A stretch of 26,754 bases of DNA from TMED14 sp041192685 (GCA_041192685.1 JBEEMM010000010.1:1-26754), one strand, 5' to 3'. Numbered from the stretch's first letter, positions 13,821 to 23,325 are shown. Numbers and translations are program-made. Notes: a model not told the origin generated them from the letters alone.

Positions 13821-15983
13821 CAAAGCCACCTGACCCTTGAGGTAGGCCTGCCATACGCCCTTCACATACTGGCCGCCGGCATAGAGTAGGGTAAAGGCAT
13901 TGGGGCGTATCGTTAGAACGGGTTGCATAAGGAGCCTTGAGGCAAAATCGTCCCATTGCGCAATGAAGCGCAACTCCGTCGCCCGATTCATCGACCATTC
14001 CAGGCCGCTTCGGTAAATGAATCCTCGGTAAATCAGTGCGCTGCCGTCGAGCTCGTGCATTTGGGAGTGCACGATCATGTGGTTCCAGCGCAGCTGACCG
14101 CCCACCTGAATTTGGATGTCCAGCGAAACATTGGCCTCGCGCCCGGCGCGCAGCTCCGTTTCGTTGTATGCAATGCTCTGGCCGGTATTGTATTCTATCC
14201 CCGCGTTAAACGTTTGGCTGGGCCGCCAGTTGAGGTTGGTTCCAAAGGTGCGGAGGTTACTAAAGCGTACGTCCTTGAACACCTCGTCAAAGCGGTAGCG
14301 GTGAAAAAAGCTCGACCTGAAATTGCCTCCCCACTGAATCCAGCCCCAGGCAAGGTGGTGGTTTTGGCGCAGCGTACCGTCAAAATACCGGAATTGCGTC
14401 GCCTCCTGATACAGCCCCCAGGTTTTAACGTATTTTTTGTTGGGGAAGCCGTTGTAGCTGGCGCCCAACTCGTAGCGCATCCAGTCGTTTTGAGGCTCAA
14501 AACCCATCTCGGCCCTAAAGGTGGGGCTTTGCCCCATCACGTCGGCGCGGAGCGTCCAATGCTTGGACTGGCGTAGGAGGCAACCATACATAGCGACGCC
14601 CTGGTAGCGCTCGCCGTCGAGGACCGCGGTGCGTCCTTTGAAGTTCTCGCCCCCAGAAATCCACGATGCGTTGGGTTCGCGGGTGTCGCTAAAGGCAACC
14701 TCGGCCTTGAATCGTAGGGCATCGCTAAGGCGCAGGTTTACGTCCGCGGCAACCAAGGAACCGCTGCCGCCGTCATAGTAGTTTCGTTGGGTGCCGAGCA
14801 AGCCAATACCCGACGCGTAAGGCAGACGGCGCTGAATCCTTGCGATGGTCGACCAGTTGGCACCAGAGGTTCCGTAGGCAGAAAAATTCCGCCCCGGAAC
14901 CAAGTAGGGCGAGGCCGCGTCATAGCCCGTCAGCACGTAGCTGCGGTACCTCTGCCCCTGATTGGTGAATTTGGTCAGCCCCAAGGGGTTGGCAATGCTG
15001 CGCGTGTAGACGTAGTTCTGTCGCGTAGCGAACTGGTCGCTGCCCTCGATGAAGAAGGGGCGGCGCTCCGGGTAAAAGAGCGCAAACGAGGAGTTCACGG
15101 CCACCTGGGCCACGTCGGCCTCGACGTTGCTGAAGTCGGGGTTCAGAGCGACCTCGACCGACGAGGCCGCGTCGAGTCCAATGAACGCGGAACCGCCCAC
15201 CTTAGCGCCAAGCCTGACCGCTGACCCCGGTTCGCCCAGGGCGCTTGTGAATGCATAGGGGATAACTTGGCGACGCAACTTGGGCTTGATTCCGTCCAAA
15301 ATGAGAACGTGGGCAAACTGGCAGTCGGCGCAAACAATTTCGCGGTACTGGGGATTGGCCTGGGTGTTAACCTGCACGCCTTTGGAATAGGTCTGTCGAA
15401 AGAAGGTGAACTTCCAGCGTTGCCGGGTACTGCTGCCAAACTGAAGGGAGTTGAATGGAATCCTGAGCTCCACGGTGTATTCTCCCTCGCTGCGGGCACC
15501 TTGGGCTATGAATTCTACGTCGTAGGAAAGGTCCATCTCGTTATCCATCTGGTTCGCGGGGTCGTTCTTGCGCACGTCTAACTGAACTCCGTATGCGTTG
15601 GACCCCAAAAAAACCATGTTGCGCGTGTCGCTGTAGACGTCGAGGGCGATTCCGACAAAGTCGTCTTCCCAGGCGGCGTCGCGGCGGTTGAGGTTGGCCC
15701 TAAAGTCGCTGGGGTCGACGCTGCAGCGAAAGGCCACGTAAAGGGCCTGATCGTCTTTAAAAATATAGCCCTCAGTGGCCAGTGGAGCCGGACTGTTGTA
15801 GCCGGGGTTGATCTCCCAACTCAAAGGCAGGCTTAATGCACCATCCCATTCGCTAGCCTCCATGGCACCGTCCACATTAACCCGTTCTGGCTTGGTCGGT
15901 ACTTCGTGTTCGGTGACCGCGATGGTCTGCCCGAAGCCGGCGGTGCATGCCGATAGAAAAAGAAAAAGGCCCAGTTTGCGCAT
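13812..15983 (-). CDS. CBM9-like / DUF5916 outer-membrane protein
   Basis: This 723-residue protein has a signal peptide (MRKLGLFLFLSACTAGFGQ) and a carbohydrate-binding family 9-like beta-sandwich (about residues 30-215: VNVDGAMEASEWDGAL, DDFVGIALDVYSDTRN, ELRIPFNSLQF). A long DUF5916 region follows, with the diagnostic VNSSFALFYPERRPFFIEGS and many alternating aromatic beta strands. It is probably an outer-membrane beta barrel. The family is common in Bacteroidota and its substrate is unknown. Its stop codon lies inside the tRNA-like repeat at 13803-13820, so the natural C-terminus may have been altered. It lies 57 nt downstream of a TonB-dependent receptor on the same strand, but it has its own -7 box. 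Confidence 0.88.
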   Translation of the reverse strand: MRKLGLFLFLSACTAGFGQTIAVTEHEVPTKPERVNVDGAMEASEWDGALSLPLSWEINPGYNSPAPLATEGYIFKDDQALYVAFRCSVDPSDFRANLNRRDAAWEDDFVGIALDVYSDTRNMVFLGSNAYGVQLDVRKNDPANQMDNEMDLSYDVEFIAQGARSEGEYTVELRIPFNSLQFGSSTRQRWKFTFFRQTYSKGVQVNTQANPQYREIVCADCQFAHVLILDGIKPKLRRQVIPYAFTSALGEPGSAVRLGAKVGGSAFIGLDAASSVEVALNPDFSNVEADVAQVAVNSSFALFYPERRPFFIEGSDQFATRQNYVYTRSIANPLGLTKFTNQGQRYRSYVLTGYDAASPYLVPGRNFSAYGTSGANWSTIARIQRRLPYASGIGLLGTQRNYYDGGSGSLVAADVNLRLSDALRFKAEVAFSDTREPNASWISGGENFKGRTAVLDGERYQGVAMYGCLLRQSKHWTLRADVMGQSPTFRAEMGFEPQNDWMRYELGASYNGFPNKKYVKTWGLYQEATQFRYFDGTLRQNHHLAWGWIQWGGNFRSSFFHRYRFDEVFKDVRFSNLRTFGTNLNWRPSQTFNAGIEYNTGQSIAYNETELRAGREANVSLDIQIQVGGQLRWNHMIVHSQMHELDGSALIYRGFIYRSGLEWSMNRATELRFIAQWDDFASRLLMQPVLTIRPNAFTLLYAGGQYVKGVWQAYLKGQVALGG

Positions 15984-15990
15984 GAAGCCG

Positions 15991-15998
15991 CAAAACTA
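15991..15998 (-). promoter_or_regulatory. -7 box (TAGTTTTG) for the DUF5916 gene
   Basis: TAGTTTTG on the minus strand matches TAnnTTTG exactly and ends 7 nt before the ATG at 15983, predicting an almost leaderless message. A small GCC-GAAA-GGC hairpin just upstream could belong to the end of the receptor transcript. No clear -33 element was seen. Confidence 0.45.
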
Positions 15999-16040
15999 GG
16001 CCTTTCGGCGTTAGTGCTTAAGCCCGGTCGCGCCAGCGCT

Positions 16041-18491
16041 TTAAAAGTCGCAGCGCAAGTAGAACACGGGGAAGAGTCCGAGCTGGTACTCTTCGCGCAC
16101 GCCCTCGTCAATGTCGGGAGTTGCCAGGTCGTCCTTACCCGGAATGTAGGTCAGCGTCAAAATGTTTTGGGCGCCCGTAAGGTTGGAGATGTCGAGGCCA
16201 AATTCCCAGGCAAGGTTGGGGTAGTTCCACTTGTAACCCAGCTTCAGGTCAAGGCGTTGGTAGGCTCTGTTTTGAACTGTGTTAAAACCCTCATTTTCAA
16301 AAATGATTTCACCAGCCCGAAGCGTTGCGTCTTGATCCACCTTGCTGCCAAACCAGCGTCCGCCCACGGTAGTGTACTTACCGCCAAGAATGAATCGGTT
16401 GTTTGCGCCAATCTTAAATTCTTTGGCAAACAGAAGGTTGGCTGCATACCGGCCGTTAAAAATGGTGTTGCGCCAAACCTGGTCCGAGCCCTTGTATTTC
16501 GCATCAAACAGCGAGCCCGTCGCCAAGAAATAGAACCCGCTGGCAAAAAAACGTTCTGCCGTGAATTCCACACCGTAGTTGCGGCCCACGCCAGTATTTT
16601 GAAGCGTATCGGGCCAAATCCGCCCAAAACCGCTGCCGGCGTTGACCATACTGAAGGCGCTCGAGCGCACCTCCACCGGAATGCCATAGAGGTGCTGGTA
16701 GTAGGCTTCGATTTTAGTCCGCACGGGCAAGCCCTTGTAGGTGCGTTCCCAGCCGCCGGCAATCTGCCCCGACTTCATCAGACCAATTCGGTCGGTATTG
16801 TGTTCGAGGGGGTCAAATCCCTGCGTGGTCATGGCATAATAGTACAAGTAGGGAGCCTGGCCTTGGGCATGAAGGCCACTGCCAATAAAGAAGCGGTCGT
16901 TGGAATTGGCTTGGTAGCTCAGACCCACCCGAGGCTCAAAGGGCATAAAGGACCGGTCGTTCACCCCGAGGTAGAGGGACGTCAAGCCCGCCGTAAAGGT
17001 GGTTTTCTCATTGAGGCGATTTTTGTAGCTCAAGTAGGGCTGAATAACGGGCCATGCGGTTTGGGTGTTCCATTGCTTGCGCCATGGAGGCAGTATGCCC
17101 GTCACTCCGTCAAACTGCCGCACGGAATCCTGATAGTCCATCATGTAGAGGTCTATGTTGATTCCGGCCTGCAGGGTGCTGCGTCGGCTGAGCTTTTTGC
17201 TGTACGATACAAATCCGTGAAGCTTGTTTTCTCTAAAGGTGTAGTTCAGCATGGTGTCGTTTGCGGTAACGAGCCAGCCGTAGTTGTTGCTGTCAATCTG
17301 ACCAATTTCGCGCTGAAGCTTGGTGTTTACCGCACGGATTACGGCCGTAGAAAACGCCATGCCTGCCTTAAAATAACTGGTCTTATTGATCGGTTTGCTG
17401 TAGTTGATGCCAGAAACAAACATGTCGCTGCCAAAGTACTGGTCGCGGTCGGTGGCTCCGTAGCTTTCAAAGCCCGAGGTGTCGGTTTGGTTGCTGATTA
17501 AAATATCGATATCACTCACCCCAAACATGCCCCAAACGGCGACTTTGCCTCCGTTTTTTTGCGGAAAAGTCAGTCGAAAGGCTCCGTCTTGGTAGCGCGG
17601 AATCGCATTGGTTCCGAGGTTGATGTTGAGCGACTGAAAGAGGCTTAGCGTAGAATAGCGGTACACGGCCAAGAAGCTTGGAGCCCTGGCTCCTTTGCCA
17701 AGTGGCCCCTCGACCATGAGTTCGGTTCCGAGCAGGCCGAGCTGCGCGCTCCCTTCAAATTTTTGGTTGTTTCCGTCCCGCATTTGCAGGTCAAAGACAC
17801 CCGCAATGGCATTGCCGTACTCGGCGGGCCAGGCTCCGGTGAAGAAGTCGGAGTTCGCAAGGAATTTGTTGTTTAGAATTGTCACTGGGCCTCCTCCAGT
17901 TCCAGGGATGCTGAAGTGGTTGGGGTTCGGAATGTTGATGCCCTCCATGCGGTAGAGCACGCCTGCCGGGGTGTTGCCGCGCACCACAAGGTCGTTGCGC
18001 TGGTCGTCGGAGCCCTGTACGCCCGCAAAGTTGGTCGCCATACGCGCGGGTTCGCCGCGGCTGCCCGCGTAGAGGTTGGTTTCTTCGACGCTGAACTGGC
18101 GCGCGCTCACCGAAGCCATCTCATTTTTAGCTTGGCCCGCAGCGGTTGCGGTCACGCTGACTTCGTCGAGGTTTAGGGCGGACTCGAGTAAACTAAACTG
18201 AAGCACGGCTTCTTTGGCCGAGTTCAATTCAACCGCTTGGCTTTTGGCCTCGTAGCCAAAAAGACTGGCCCCAACCGTTTGCCGACCAATGGGCACTTCG
18301 GCAAAGTAAAATTGACCGTTGGCATCGGTTGTAGTAGTCTTGCCGGCAATGCGCACCGCGCTGCCGGGCAAAGGAAACTTGCTGACAGCGTCAATTACGG
18401 TTCCGCGCACGGTTTGTGTTAGGACTTGACCGGTCATTTGCAGGCAAAGCATGGCAGTGCCAGCGATTAAAAGAAGCTTTTTAGGGAACAT
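16041..18491 (-). CDS. TonB-dependent receptor with carboxypeptidase-like regulatory domain
   Basis: The start is set at ATG 18491, giving 816 residues with a signal peptide (MFPKKLLLIAGTAMLCLQ). A carboxypeptidase-regulatory-like beta domain follows (VRGTVIDAVSKFPLPGSAVR, about residues 30-110). The plug domain (about 125-230) includes DLVVRGNTPAGVLYRMEGIN. A 22-strand type barrel ends in a terminal Phe (FYLRCDF), the usual signal for Bam insertion. It imports a large ligand across the outer membrane using TonB energy. The ligand is unknown, and no SusD-type partner adjoins. An upstream start at 18533 would lack a good signal peptide and cover the promoter. It is divergent from a second receptor gene. 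Confidence 0.92.
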   Translation of the reverse strand: MFPKKLLLIAGTAMLCLQMTGQVLTQTVRGTVIDAVSKFPLPGSAVRIAGKTTTTDANGQFYFAEVPIGRQTVGASLFGYEAKSQAVELNSAKEAVLQFSLLESALNLDEVSVTATAAGQAKNEMASVSARQFSVEETNLYAGSRGEPARMATNFAGVQGSDDQRNDLVVRGNTPAGVLYRMEGINIPNPNHFSIPGTGGGPVTILNNKFLANSDFFTGAWPAEYGNAIAGVFDLQMRDGNNQKFEGSAQLGLLGTELMVEGPLGKGARAPSFLAVYRYSTLSLFQSLNINLGTNAIPRYQDGAFRLTFPQKNGGKVAVWGMFGVSDIDILISNQTDTSGFESYGATDRDQYFGSDMFVSGINYSKPINKTSYFKAGMAFSTAVIRAVNTKLQREIGQIDSNNYGWLVTANDTMLNYTFRENKLHGFVSYSKKLSRRSTLQAGINIDLYMMDYQDSVRQFDGVTGILPPWRKQWNTQTAWPVIQPYLSYKNRLNEKTTFTAGLTSLYLGVNDRSFMPFEPRVGLSYQANSNDRFFIGSGLHAQGQAPYLYYYAMTTQGFDPLEHNTDRIGLMKSGQIAGGWERTYKGLPVRTKIEAYYQHLYGIPVEVRSSAFSMVNAGSGFGRIWPDTLQNTGVGRNYGVEFTAERFFASGFYFLATGSLFDAKYKGSDQVWRNTIFNGRYAANLLFAKEFKIGANNRFILGGKYTTVGGRWFGSKVDQDATLRAGEIIFENEGFNTVQNRAYQRLDLKLGYKWNYPNLAWEFGLDISNLTGAQNILTLTYIPGKDDLATPDIDEGVREEYQLGLFPVFYLRCDF

Positions 18492-18521
18492 AGTGCAGCG
18501 AGTTAGTGATTTTGTGCCCTC

Positions 18522-18529
18522 AAACATAG
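18522..18529 (-). promoter_or_regulatory. -7 box (TATGTTTG) for the minus-strand TonB receptor
   Basis: TATGTTTG on the minus strand is an exact TAnnTTTG match, 30 nt before the ATG at 18491. It supports the later start codon. On the plus strand of the same gap, CATCTTTG (18548-18555, one mismatch) could serve the divergent receptor gene. Confidence 0.5.
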
Positions 18530-18575
18530 GCATTAGCGTTTAGGTCTCATCTTTGCACCAAACATTTTTTACACC

Positions 18576-18671
18576 ATGCCTATTAACACTGTGAAATTCG
18601 TTCAGGCCCTAGTTTTAATGGTTCTGTTCTGCCTGCCTATGGCGGCTCAGCGCACCTTCACGGCCAGTGGT
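18576..18671 (+). other. Orphan signal peptide of the downstream TonB receptor, out of frame
   Basis: ATG 18576 opens a 58-codon frame whose first 32 residues are a clear signal peptide and mature start (MPINTVKFVQAL...MAAQRTFTASG). This is what a DUF4249-linked receptor should begin with. The frame then turns to nonsense and stops at 18750-18752. The true receptor body continues in the next frame from 18667. The two parts should belong to one gene. Confidence 0.8.
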
Positions 18672-20901
18672 CTACGACGCGTCTTCGGGCCGTTCTGCGC
18701 AGACCAATGCTTATGGATTCTACAGCCTACAGGTACAAGGAGATTCCGCTAAAATTCAAGCGAGCTACCCCACCTATGCTCCTTTGCTGCGGAGCATTCG
18801 CTACGCATCGAGCGGAGTGCGGTCTGACTTTGATCTGCAGTCCCTCGACGTCACGTTGAGTGAGGTAGAGGTGAGCGCCAACCGCCCAATTCAAGAAGAG
18901 GTGCAAATGAGCACCGTTTCGCTCAGCATGAAGACGGTCAAAAACCTTCCGGTCTTGCTGGGCGAAACCGATATTCTCAAATTAATTCAGTTATTGCCCG
19001 GCGTGCAGAGTGGCACTGAGGGCACTTCCGGTTTTTATGTGCGCGGCGGCGGTCCCGACCAGAACCTCATGCTCATCGACGGGGTGCCCGTGTACAACGT
19101 CAACCACCTCTTTGGTTTTTTTAGTGTTTTTAACTCCGACGCCATTAATTCAGTGGATTTAATTAAGGGCGGATTTCCCGCGAACTTCGGCGGCCGCCTG
19201 TCCAGCGTGCTCGACGTGCGCATGAAGGAGGGGAACCGCAAAGAATGGAAGGCTACCGGTGCCCTTGGATTGATTTCAAGCCGGCTGACCGTGGAGGGTC
19301 CGCTATGGAAGGATAAGACCTCGGTGCTTCTGAGCGCCCGCCGCACCTACCTCGACGTGCTGGCCCAGCCGATTATCGCCGCCCAGAGCCCAAGCACCCG
19401 AGGCGGATACTACTTCTACGACCTCAATGGCAAAATCAACCACCAAATCAACCGCAACCATCAGGTTTACTTGAGTTATTATCAAGGCCTTGACGAGGCC
19501 TATGCCCGCACCAGCGACGTCTACGAATTCAATGGAACACGGTTCACCAATTCGATCGACAATTCCCTGAATTGGGGCAATAACATTGCAACGGCGCGAT
19601 GGTCTTGGGTGATTAGTCCTAGGTTATTTTCTAATGCAACGGCGACCTACAGCCGCTACCGCTTTGTCACCGACATAAAGGGCGAAGACCGCGAAGAGGC
19701 TATGGGCAGCACCTATGTCAATCGGTACGGAATATCCTACTTGAGCTCTATTGAAGACGTGGGCGGACGCTGGGATTTTGAATACAAGTACGCCGCAAAT
19801 ACCTCATTTAAGTGGGGTGCGAGCGTGACCCAGCACGCTTTTGAGCCCGGCGTAAGCAGCTTGCAGTTTAGCGACGGCGGAGTGTCCTTGGATACTTCCT
19901 TTGGGTCCATTCGCCAAAATGCCCTCGACAATGTGGTCTATGGATTAATCGATGCCACCCTCAGCGATCGACTGCGGGTAAATATCGGCGTGCACGCCAA
20001 TAATTTTGCGGTCGGAACCAAGAACTACTTAAGTGTTCAGCCTCGGTTCTCCGCCCGCTATTTGGTGAGCGAGAAGGGTTCTTTTAAATGGAGTTACGTG
20101 CAGATGGCCCAGTTCATGCACCTTTTGGCGAACCAAACCATTGGTCTACCTACCGACCTATGGGTTCCGGCTACCGAAAACATTCGTCCGCAAGAGTCTT
20201 GGCAGACCGCCGCGGGTTATGCCCATAATTTGGGGAAGGGTTGGGAGCTGAGTGTAGAGGCCTACTACAAAGACATGCAGAATCTGATTGAGTACAAAGA
20301 GGGGGCAACCTTTTTCTTGGGATTCAGCGACTGGCAAACCAAGGTTACCACCGGCCGTGGATGGGCTAATGGCGCAGAGTTTCTTTTGGAGAAAAAGACG
20401 GGAAGTACCACCGGTTGGGTTGGCTACACGCTTGCCAAGACCACCCGTCAGTTTGCCGAGTTGAATTTTGGCAATCCTTTTCCCTATACCTACGACCGGC
20501 GTCACGACATGAGTGTGGTACTGAATCACGCATTCAACGATCGAGTTTCGTTTGGGGCGGTGTTTGTTTACGGTACAGGCCGCGCGGTAACCCTTGCCAC
20601 GCGCAAGCTTTTTGCTCGTCCTCAAGACGCTTTTGACGGTTCGTGGCTTCAGACCGTGGAGTCGGTGGACGGCAGAAACGGCTTTAGAGAGCCGGCCTAC
20701 CACCGAGCGGACTTTTCGCTGACCATTAAGAGTCCGAGTCGCTGGGGTGAGGGCGCATGGCAGTTTGGCCTGTACAACGCTTACAACCGCATTAATATTT
20801 TTTATATGGACTTTGGTTACGACGACAACAACCGCAGGGTGCTCAAGGGTTACGGCCTGTTTCCCTTGATTCCGTCGGTCTCTTACTCTTTTGAATTTTG
20901 A
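18667..20901 (+). CDS. TonB-dependent receptor body, N-terminus disrupted by a frame change
   Basis: The open frame (744 residues from GTG 18667) begins inside the carboxypeptidase-like domain (VVYDASSGRSAQTNAYGFYS). A linker and plug follow (LPVLLGETDILKLIQLLPGV, GFYVRGGGPDQNLMLIDGVP), then a full barrel ending in VSYSFEF. It should be an outer-membrane importer working with the DUF4249 lipoprotein encoded right after it, 2 nt downstream. The signal peptide lies upstream in another frame. Compared with the normal domain layout, about 14-15 residues between the first strand (TFTASG) and VYDASSG are missing. The simplest reading is a small deletion that also shifted the frame. As sequenced, the protein could not be exported; it may be a recent pseudogene, an assembly error or a strain-level mutation. 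Confidence 0.85.
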   Translation: MVYDASSGRSAQTNAYGFYSLQVQGDSAKIQASYPTYAPLLRSIRYASSGVRSDFDLQSLDVTLSEVEVSANRPIQEEVQMSTVSLSMKTVKNLPVLLGETDILKLIQLLPGVQSGTEGTSGFYVRGGGPDQNLMLIDGVPVYNVNHLFGFFSVFNSDAINSVDLIKGGFPANFGGRLSSVLDVRMKEGNRKEWKATGALGLISSRLTVEGPLWKDKTSVLLSARRTYLDVLAQPIIAAQSPSTRGGYYFYDLNGKINHQINRNHQVYLSYYQGLDEAYARTSDVYEFNGTRFTNSIDNSLNWGNNIATARWSWVISPRLFSNATATYSRYRFVTDIKGEDREEAMGSTYVNRYGISYLSSIEDVGGRWDFEYKYAANTSFKWGASVTQHAFEPGVSSLQFSDGGVSLDTSFGSIRQNALDNVVYGLIDATLSDRLRVNIGVHANNFAVGTKNYLSVQPRFSARYLVSEKGSFKWSYVQMAQFMHLLANQTIGLPTDLWVPATENIRPQESWQTAAGYAHNLGKGWELSVEAYYKDMQNLIEYKEGATFFLGFSDWQTKVTTGRGWANGAEFLLEKKTGSTTGWVGYTLAKTTRQFAELNFGNPFPYTYDRRHDMSVVLNHAFNDRVSFGAVFVYGTGRAVTLATRKLFARPQDAFDGSWLQTVESVDGRNGFREPAYHRADFSLTIKSPSRWGEGAWQFGLYNAYNRINIFYMDFGYDDNNRRVLKGYGLFPLIPSVSYSFEF

Positions 20902-20903
20902 TT

Positions 20904-21758
20904 ATGAAGAAGTTTGCCGCTGCCTGTGCATTGCTTGTTTTTTGGACCTCTTGCGAGCGTATTATTCCCTTTGACCCCGAGGATTCCGATCCTGTTTTGG
21001 TGCTTTACGCAGACTTGAATCCGAATCTAAGCCTTAGGGCGCACCTTAGCCGCAGTGTGGGAATACTGGATCAGGGCGATCCCCAGCGCATCAGTGATGC
21101 CGTCGTTTGGATAGAGGACTCTGCAGGGCTTGCATTAGATACGCTGACTCCAGACCCTCTGGAAGCAGGTTACTACCATTCGCCTCTAAAGCCTAGCGCT
21201 GGTCAAGGCTACACGGTCAAGGCCTCATGGGCTGAACTGCCGGTCGTGAGTGGCTTTGCCCGCCCTATGGCCTTGTCGGGAGACTTCCGCATGGACTCCA
21301 TTGGCTTTAGTCCGGGCAACGGAATGTTTGTAACCCCGCACTTGATTTACCGAGTTTCAATAGACGACAACGGGGTGCCAGGGTATTATCGTCTTGAATT
21401 TTATGAAGACCAAAACGATACGGCATCGGGGCAGCAAGTTATTTTTTCGGGCACCGACGACCCCATGGTCAGCCAACCCGTTTTTGGGGGCAACTTTGGT
21501 GGCGGAATCAGTTTTGATAATGCCCTCTTTTTGGGTCAAAAGCGCGATTTGGTGGTCCGGGTTTACAAGTGGTCCCTCACGTCGCCCACCAAGATGAAGG
21601 TTTCAAAGGTTGACGAGGCCTCTGAGAGGTACCGGCGCTCCTTTGAAAATGCACAAAACAGCGGCGGACCATTCACCCAACCCGTCCCCATTTACAGCAA
21701 CGTGCAGGGCGGTTTCGGCCTGGTTGGTGGCGAAGGCCACCTTTGGATTCGTCCCTAG
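20904..21758 (+). CDS. DUF4249 lipoprotein, partner of the TonB receptor
   Basis: From ATG 20904 the 284-residue protein has a lipoprotein signal peptide ending at a lipobox Cys (FWTSCERIIPFD). A DUF4249 domain follows, with SDPVLVLYADLNPN and SDAVVWIEDSAG near the start, the central VSIDDNGVPGYYRLEFYEDQ, and the C-terminal FENAQNSGGPFTQPVPIYSN and GGEGHLWI. In Bacteroidota this family is routinely encoded directly after a receptor of the type found here and is thought to act as its surface-exposed partner, though no molecular function is established. The start is 2 nt past the receptor stop; a TTG two codons earlier is less likely. Confidence 0.88.
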   Translation: MKKFAAACALLVFWTSCERIIPFDPEDSDPVLVLYADLNPNLSLRAHLSRSVGILDQGDPQRISDAVVWIEDSAGLALDTLTPDPLEAGYYHSPLKPSAGQGYTVKASWAELPVVSGFARPMALSGDFRMDSIGFSPGNGMFVTPHLIYRVSIDDNGVPGYYRLEFYEDQNDTASGQQVIFSGTDDPMVSQPVFGGNFGGGISFDNALFLGQKRDLVVRVYKWSLTSPTKMKVSKVDEASERYRRSFENAQNSGGPFTQPVPIYSNVQGGFGLVGGEGHLWIRP

Positions 21759-21771
21759 CTGCAAAGAGCTG

Positions 21772-21800
21772 CGCGGGCAGGCCAATGAGCCATTCCCGCG
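21772..21800. terminator. Possible bidirectional hairpin between convergent genes
   Basis: CGCGGG (21772-21777) pairs with CCCGCG (21795-21800), with an inner GGC/GCC pairing. It sits in the 49-bp gap between the DUF4249 gene and the convergent sulfur gene. Neither side has a strong T tract (CTCTTT on the minus strand is the best), so termination is only plausible. Confidence 0.35.
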
Positions 21801-21807
21801 GGCCGTA

Positions 21808-23325
21808 TTAGCTAATTAAATTCTTAAACCAGGCGATTATTCCCTGACCAGCGTTTGGCTCTGCGTGGGCAAGCTCTTTGGAACCCTGCGTCTTAAGCGC
21901 ACTGGGGCAGACAAAGGCGCCGGTTTCAAGCCCAGGAGTATCCTTGATTGCCGCAAAGCCTCCAACCACGTCAACGAGGTCGTGAATGCCTCGACTCTTG
22001 AGTACCGAGGCATAAATCATGGAGCGGTAGCCGCCTGCACAGTGAATGTGCATGGTTTGTCCGAGGGGCAGTTCGCTGAATTTAGCGTTGAGGTCGTCGA
22101 GAGCAATGTTCTTGGCTTGTGGAAGGTTTTGCGCAGTCCATTCTCCCTCTTTGCGGGCATCCACAATGCTGAGGTTGGGATTCTCCGCAAGCCGCTTGGC
22201 CAATTCCGACGCAGTAATGCGGTGAACCTGATCCGTCTCCAAGGAATTCGCCATCCAAGCATCCATGCCGCCTTCTAGATAACCCAGAACGCGGTCGTAG
22301 CCCACGCGGGAGAGGCGCGTGATGACTTCGTCTTCTCGGCCCTTCTCGCAAACCAGCATGATTGTTTGGTCGGTGGGAATCAGGGAACCAACCCATGGAG
22401 CAAACTGCCCGTCGATTCCTATGTTAATCGACCCGGGTATGTGGTTTGCCGCAAAAGCATCAGGGCTTCGAGTGTCGAGCACAAGAGCTCCCATCTCACC
22501 CACCATAGCCTTGAATGCAATGCTGTCAAATGCTTTGGAGGCTAATGCCAGCACCTCTTCAGCGCCAAGAATTGTCTTTTTGTTCATCGCCACGTTCATT
22601 GGGAAGTAGGCGGGAGCATCGGCTAATCCGTCGGTTACTTCATCAATGAACTCCTTGCGGGTCATGTTGGCGCGCAGCGCATAGTTGGTTGCTAGCTGCT
22701 CCTTGAGGGTACCAACGGTCTCTTTGCTTAGGTTTTTTCCGCAGGCCGAACCAGCTCCATGCCCCGGATAAATAGTAATGCTAGGGGGCAGGGTCATAAT
22801 CTTGGCCCTCAGGGAATCAAAAAGGATTCCCGCCAGCTCTTCTTGGGTCATGCTTGCGGCTTTTTGAACCAAGTCCGGTCGCCCTACGTCGCCCAAAAAC
22901 AAGGTGTCACCGGTAAAGACGGCCACCTCTTCGCCGGCCTTGTTGCGGAGTAGGTAGCAGGTAGATTCCATAGTATGTCCGGGGGTGTGCACCACCTCAA
23001 TGCTCGCAGTTCCAACCTTGAGGATCTCGCCGTCATGGGCAATATGGGCTTCAAATTCTGGGTTGGCATTGGGGCCGAAGACTATGGGAGCGCCGGTGGC
23101 CTTAGACAGCGCAACGTGCCCTGAGACAAAGTCTGCGTGAAAGTGGGTCTCAAGAATGTACTTGATGCTTAGGCCCATGGCCTCGGCTCGGTCCAAGTAG
23201 GGCCTTGTTTCTCTTAGGGGATCTATAACTATAGCCTCTCCTTCGCACGAAATGAAGTAGGCACCCTGGGCCAGACAACCGGTGTAAATCTGTTCTACGT
23301 TTAGGGCTGAGTTCAAAGCAGTCAA
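21808..23325 (-). CDS. Persulfide dioxygenase-like MBL-fold protein with two rhodanese domains (CstB-like)
   Basis: This 505-residue cytoplasmic protein joins a metallo-beta-lactamase domain (about 8-245) to two rhodanese domains (about 255-362 and 370-470). Metal ligands are seen in THFHADFVSGH (His61, His63, Asp65, His70), HTPGH (His117), FTGD (Asp140) and YPGHG (His189). This is the ETHE1-type mononuclear iron set. Rhodanese loops are C326-EKGRE and C429-AGGYR, so both have a Cys. The protein probably oxidises glutathione or low-molecular-weight persulfide to sulfite and moves sulfane sulfur between acceptors. The start is TTG at 23325, inside the stop of the TauE/SafE gene (4-nt overlap), and no ATG fits better. 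Pairing with a sulfite exporter fits sulfide detoxification. Confidence 0.9.
   Translation of the reverse strand: MTALNSALNVEQIYTGCLAQGAYFISCEGEAIVIDPLRETRPYLDRAEAMGLSIKYILETHFHADFVSGHVALSKATGAPIVFGPNANPEFEAHIAHDGEILKVGTASIEVVHTPGHTMESTCYLLRNKAGEEVAVFTGDTLFLGDVGRPDLVQKAASMTQEELAGILFDSLRAKIMTLPPSITIYPGHGAGSACGKNLSKETVGTLKEQLATNYALRANMTRKEFIDEVTDGLADAPAYFPMNVAMNKKTILGAEEVLALASKAFDSIAFKAMVGEMGALVLDTRSPDAFAANHIPGSINIGIDGQFAPWVGSLIPTDQTIMLVCEKGREDEVITRLSRVGYDRVLGYLEGGMDAWMANSLETDQVHRITASELAKRLAENPNLSIVDARKEGEWTAQNLPQAKNIALDDLNAKFSELPLGQTMHIHCAGGYRSMIYASVLKSRGIHDLVDVVGGFAAIKDTPGLETGAFVCPSALKTQGSKELAHAEPNAGQGIIAWFKNLIS

Noticed and set aside
13513..13998. 161-residue minus-strand frame with RDSNPR-like text
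   Set aside because: It is the known translation artefact of a tRNA-Ser gene plus the hairpin cassette and the 3' end of the DUF5916 gene in another frame.
16014..17501. 495-residue plus-strand frame opposite the TonB receptor
   Set aside because: Long but antisense to a well-supported receptor. It lacks any recognisable domain and follows from the codon bias of the true gene.
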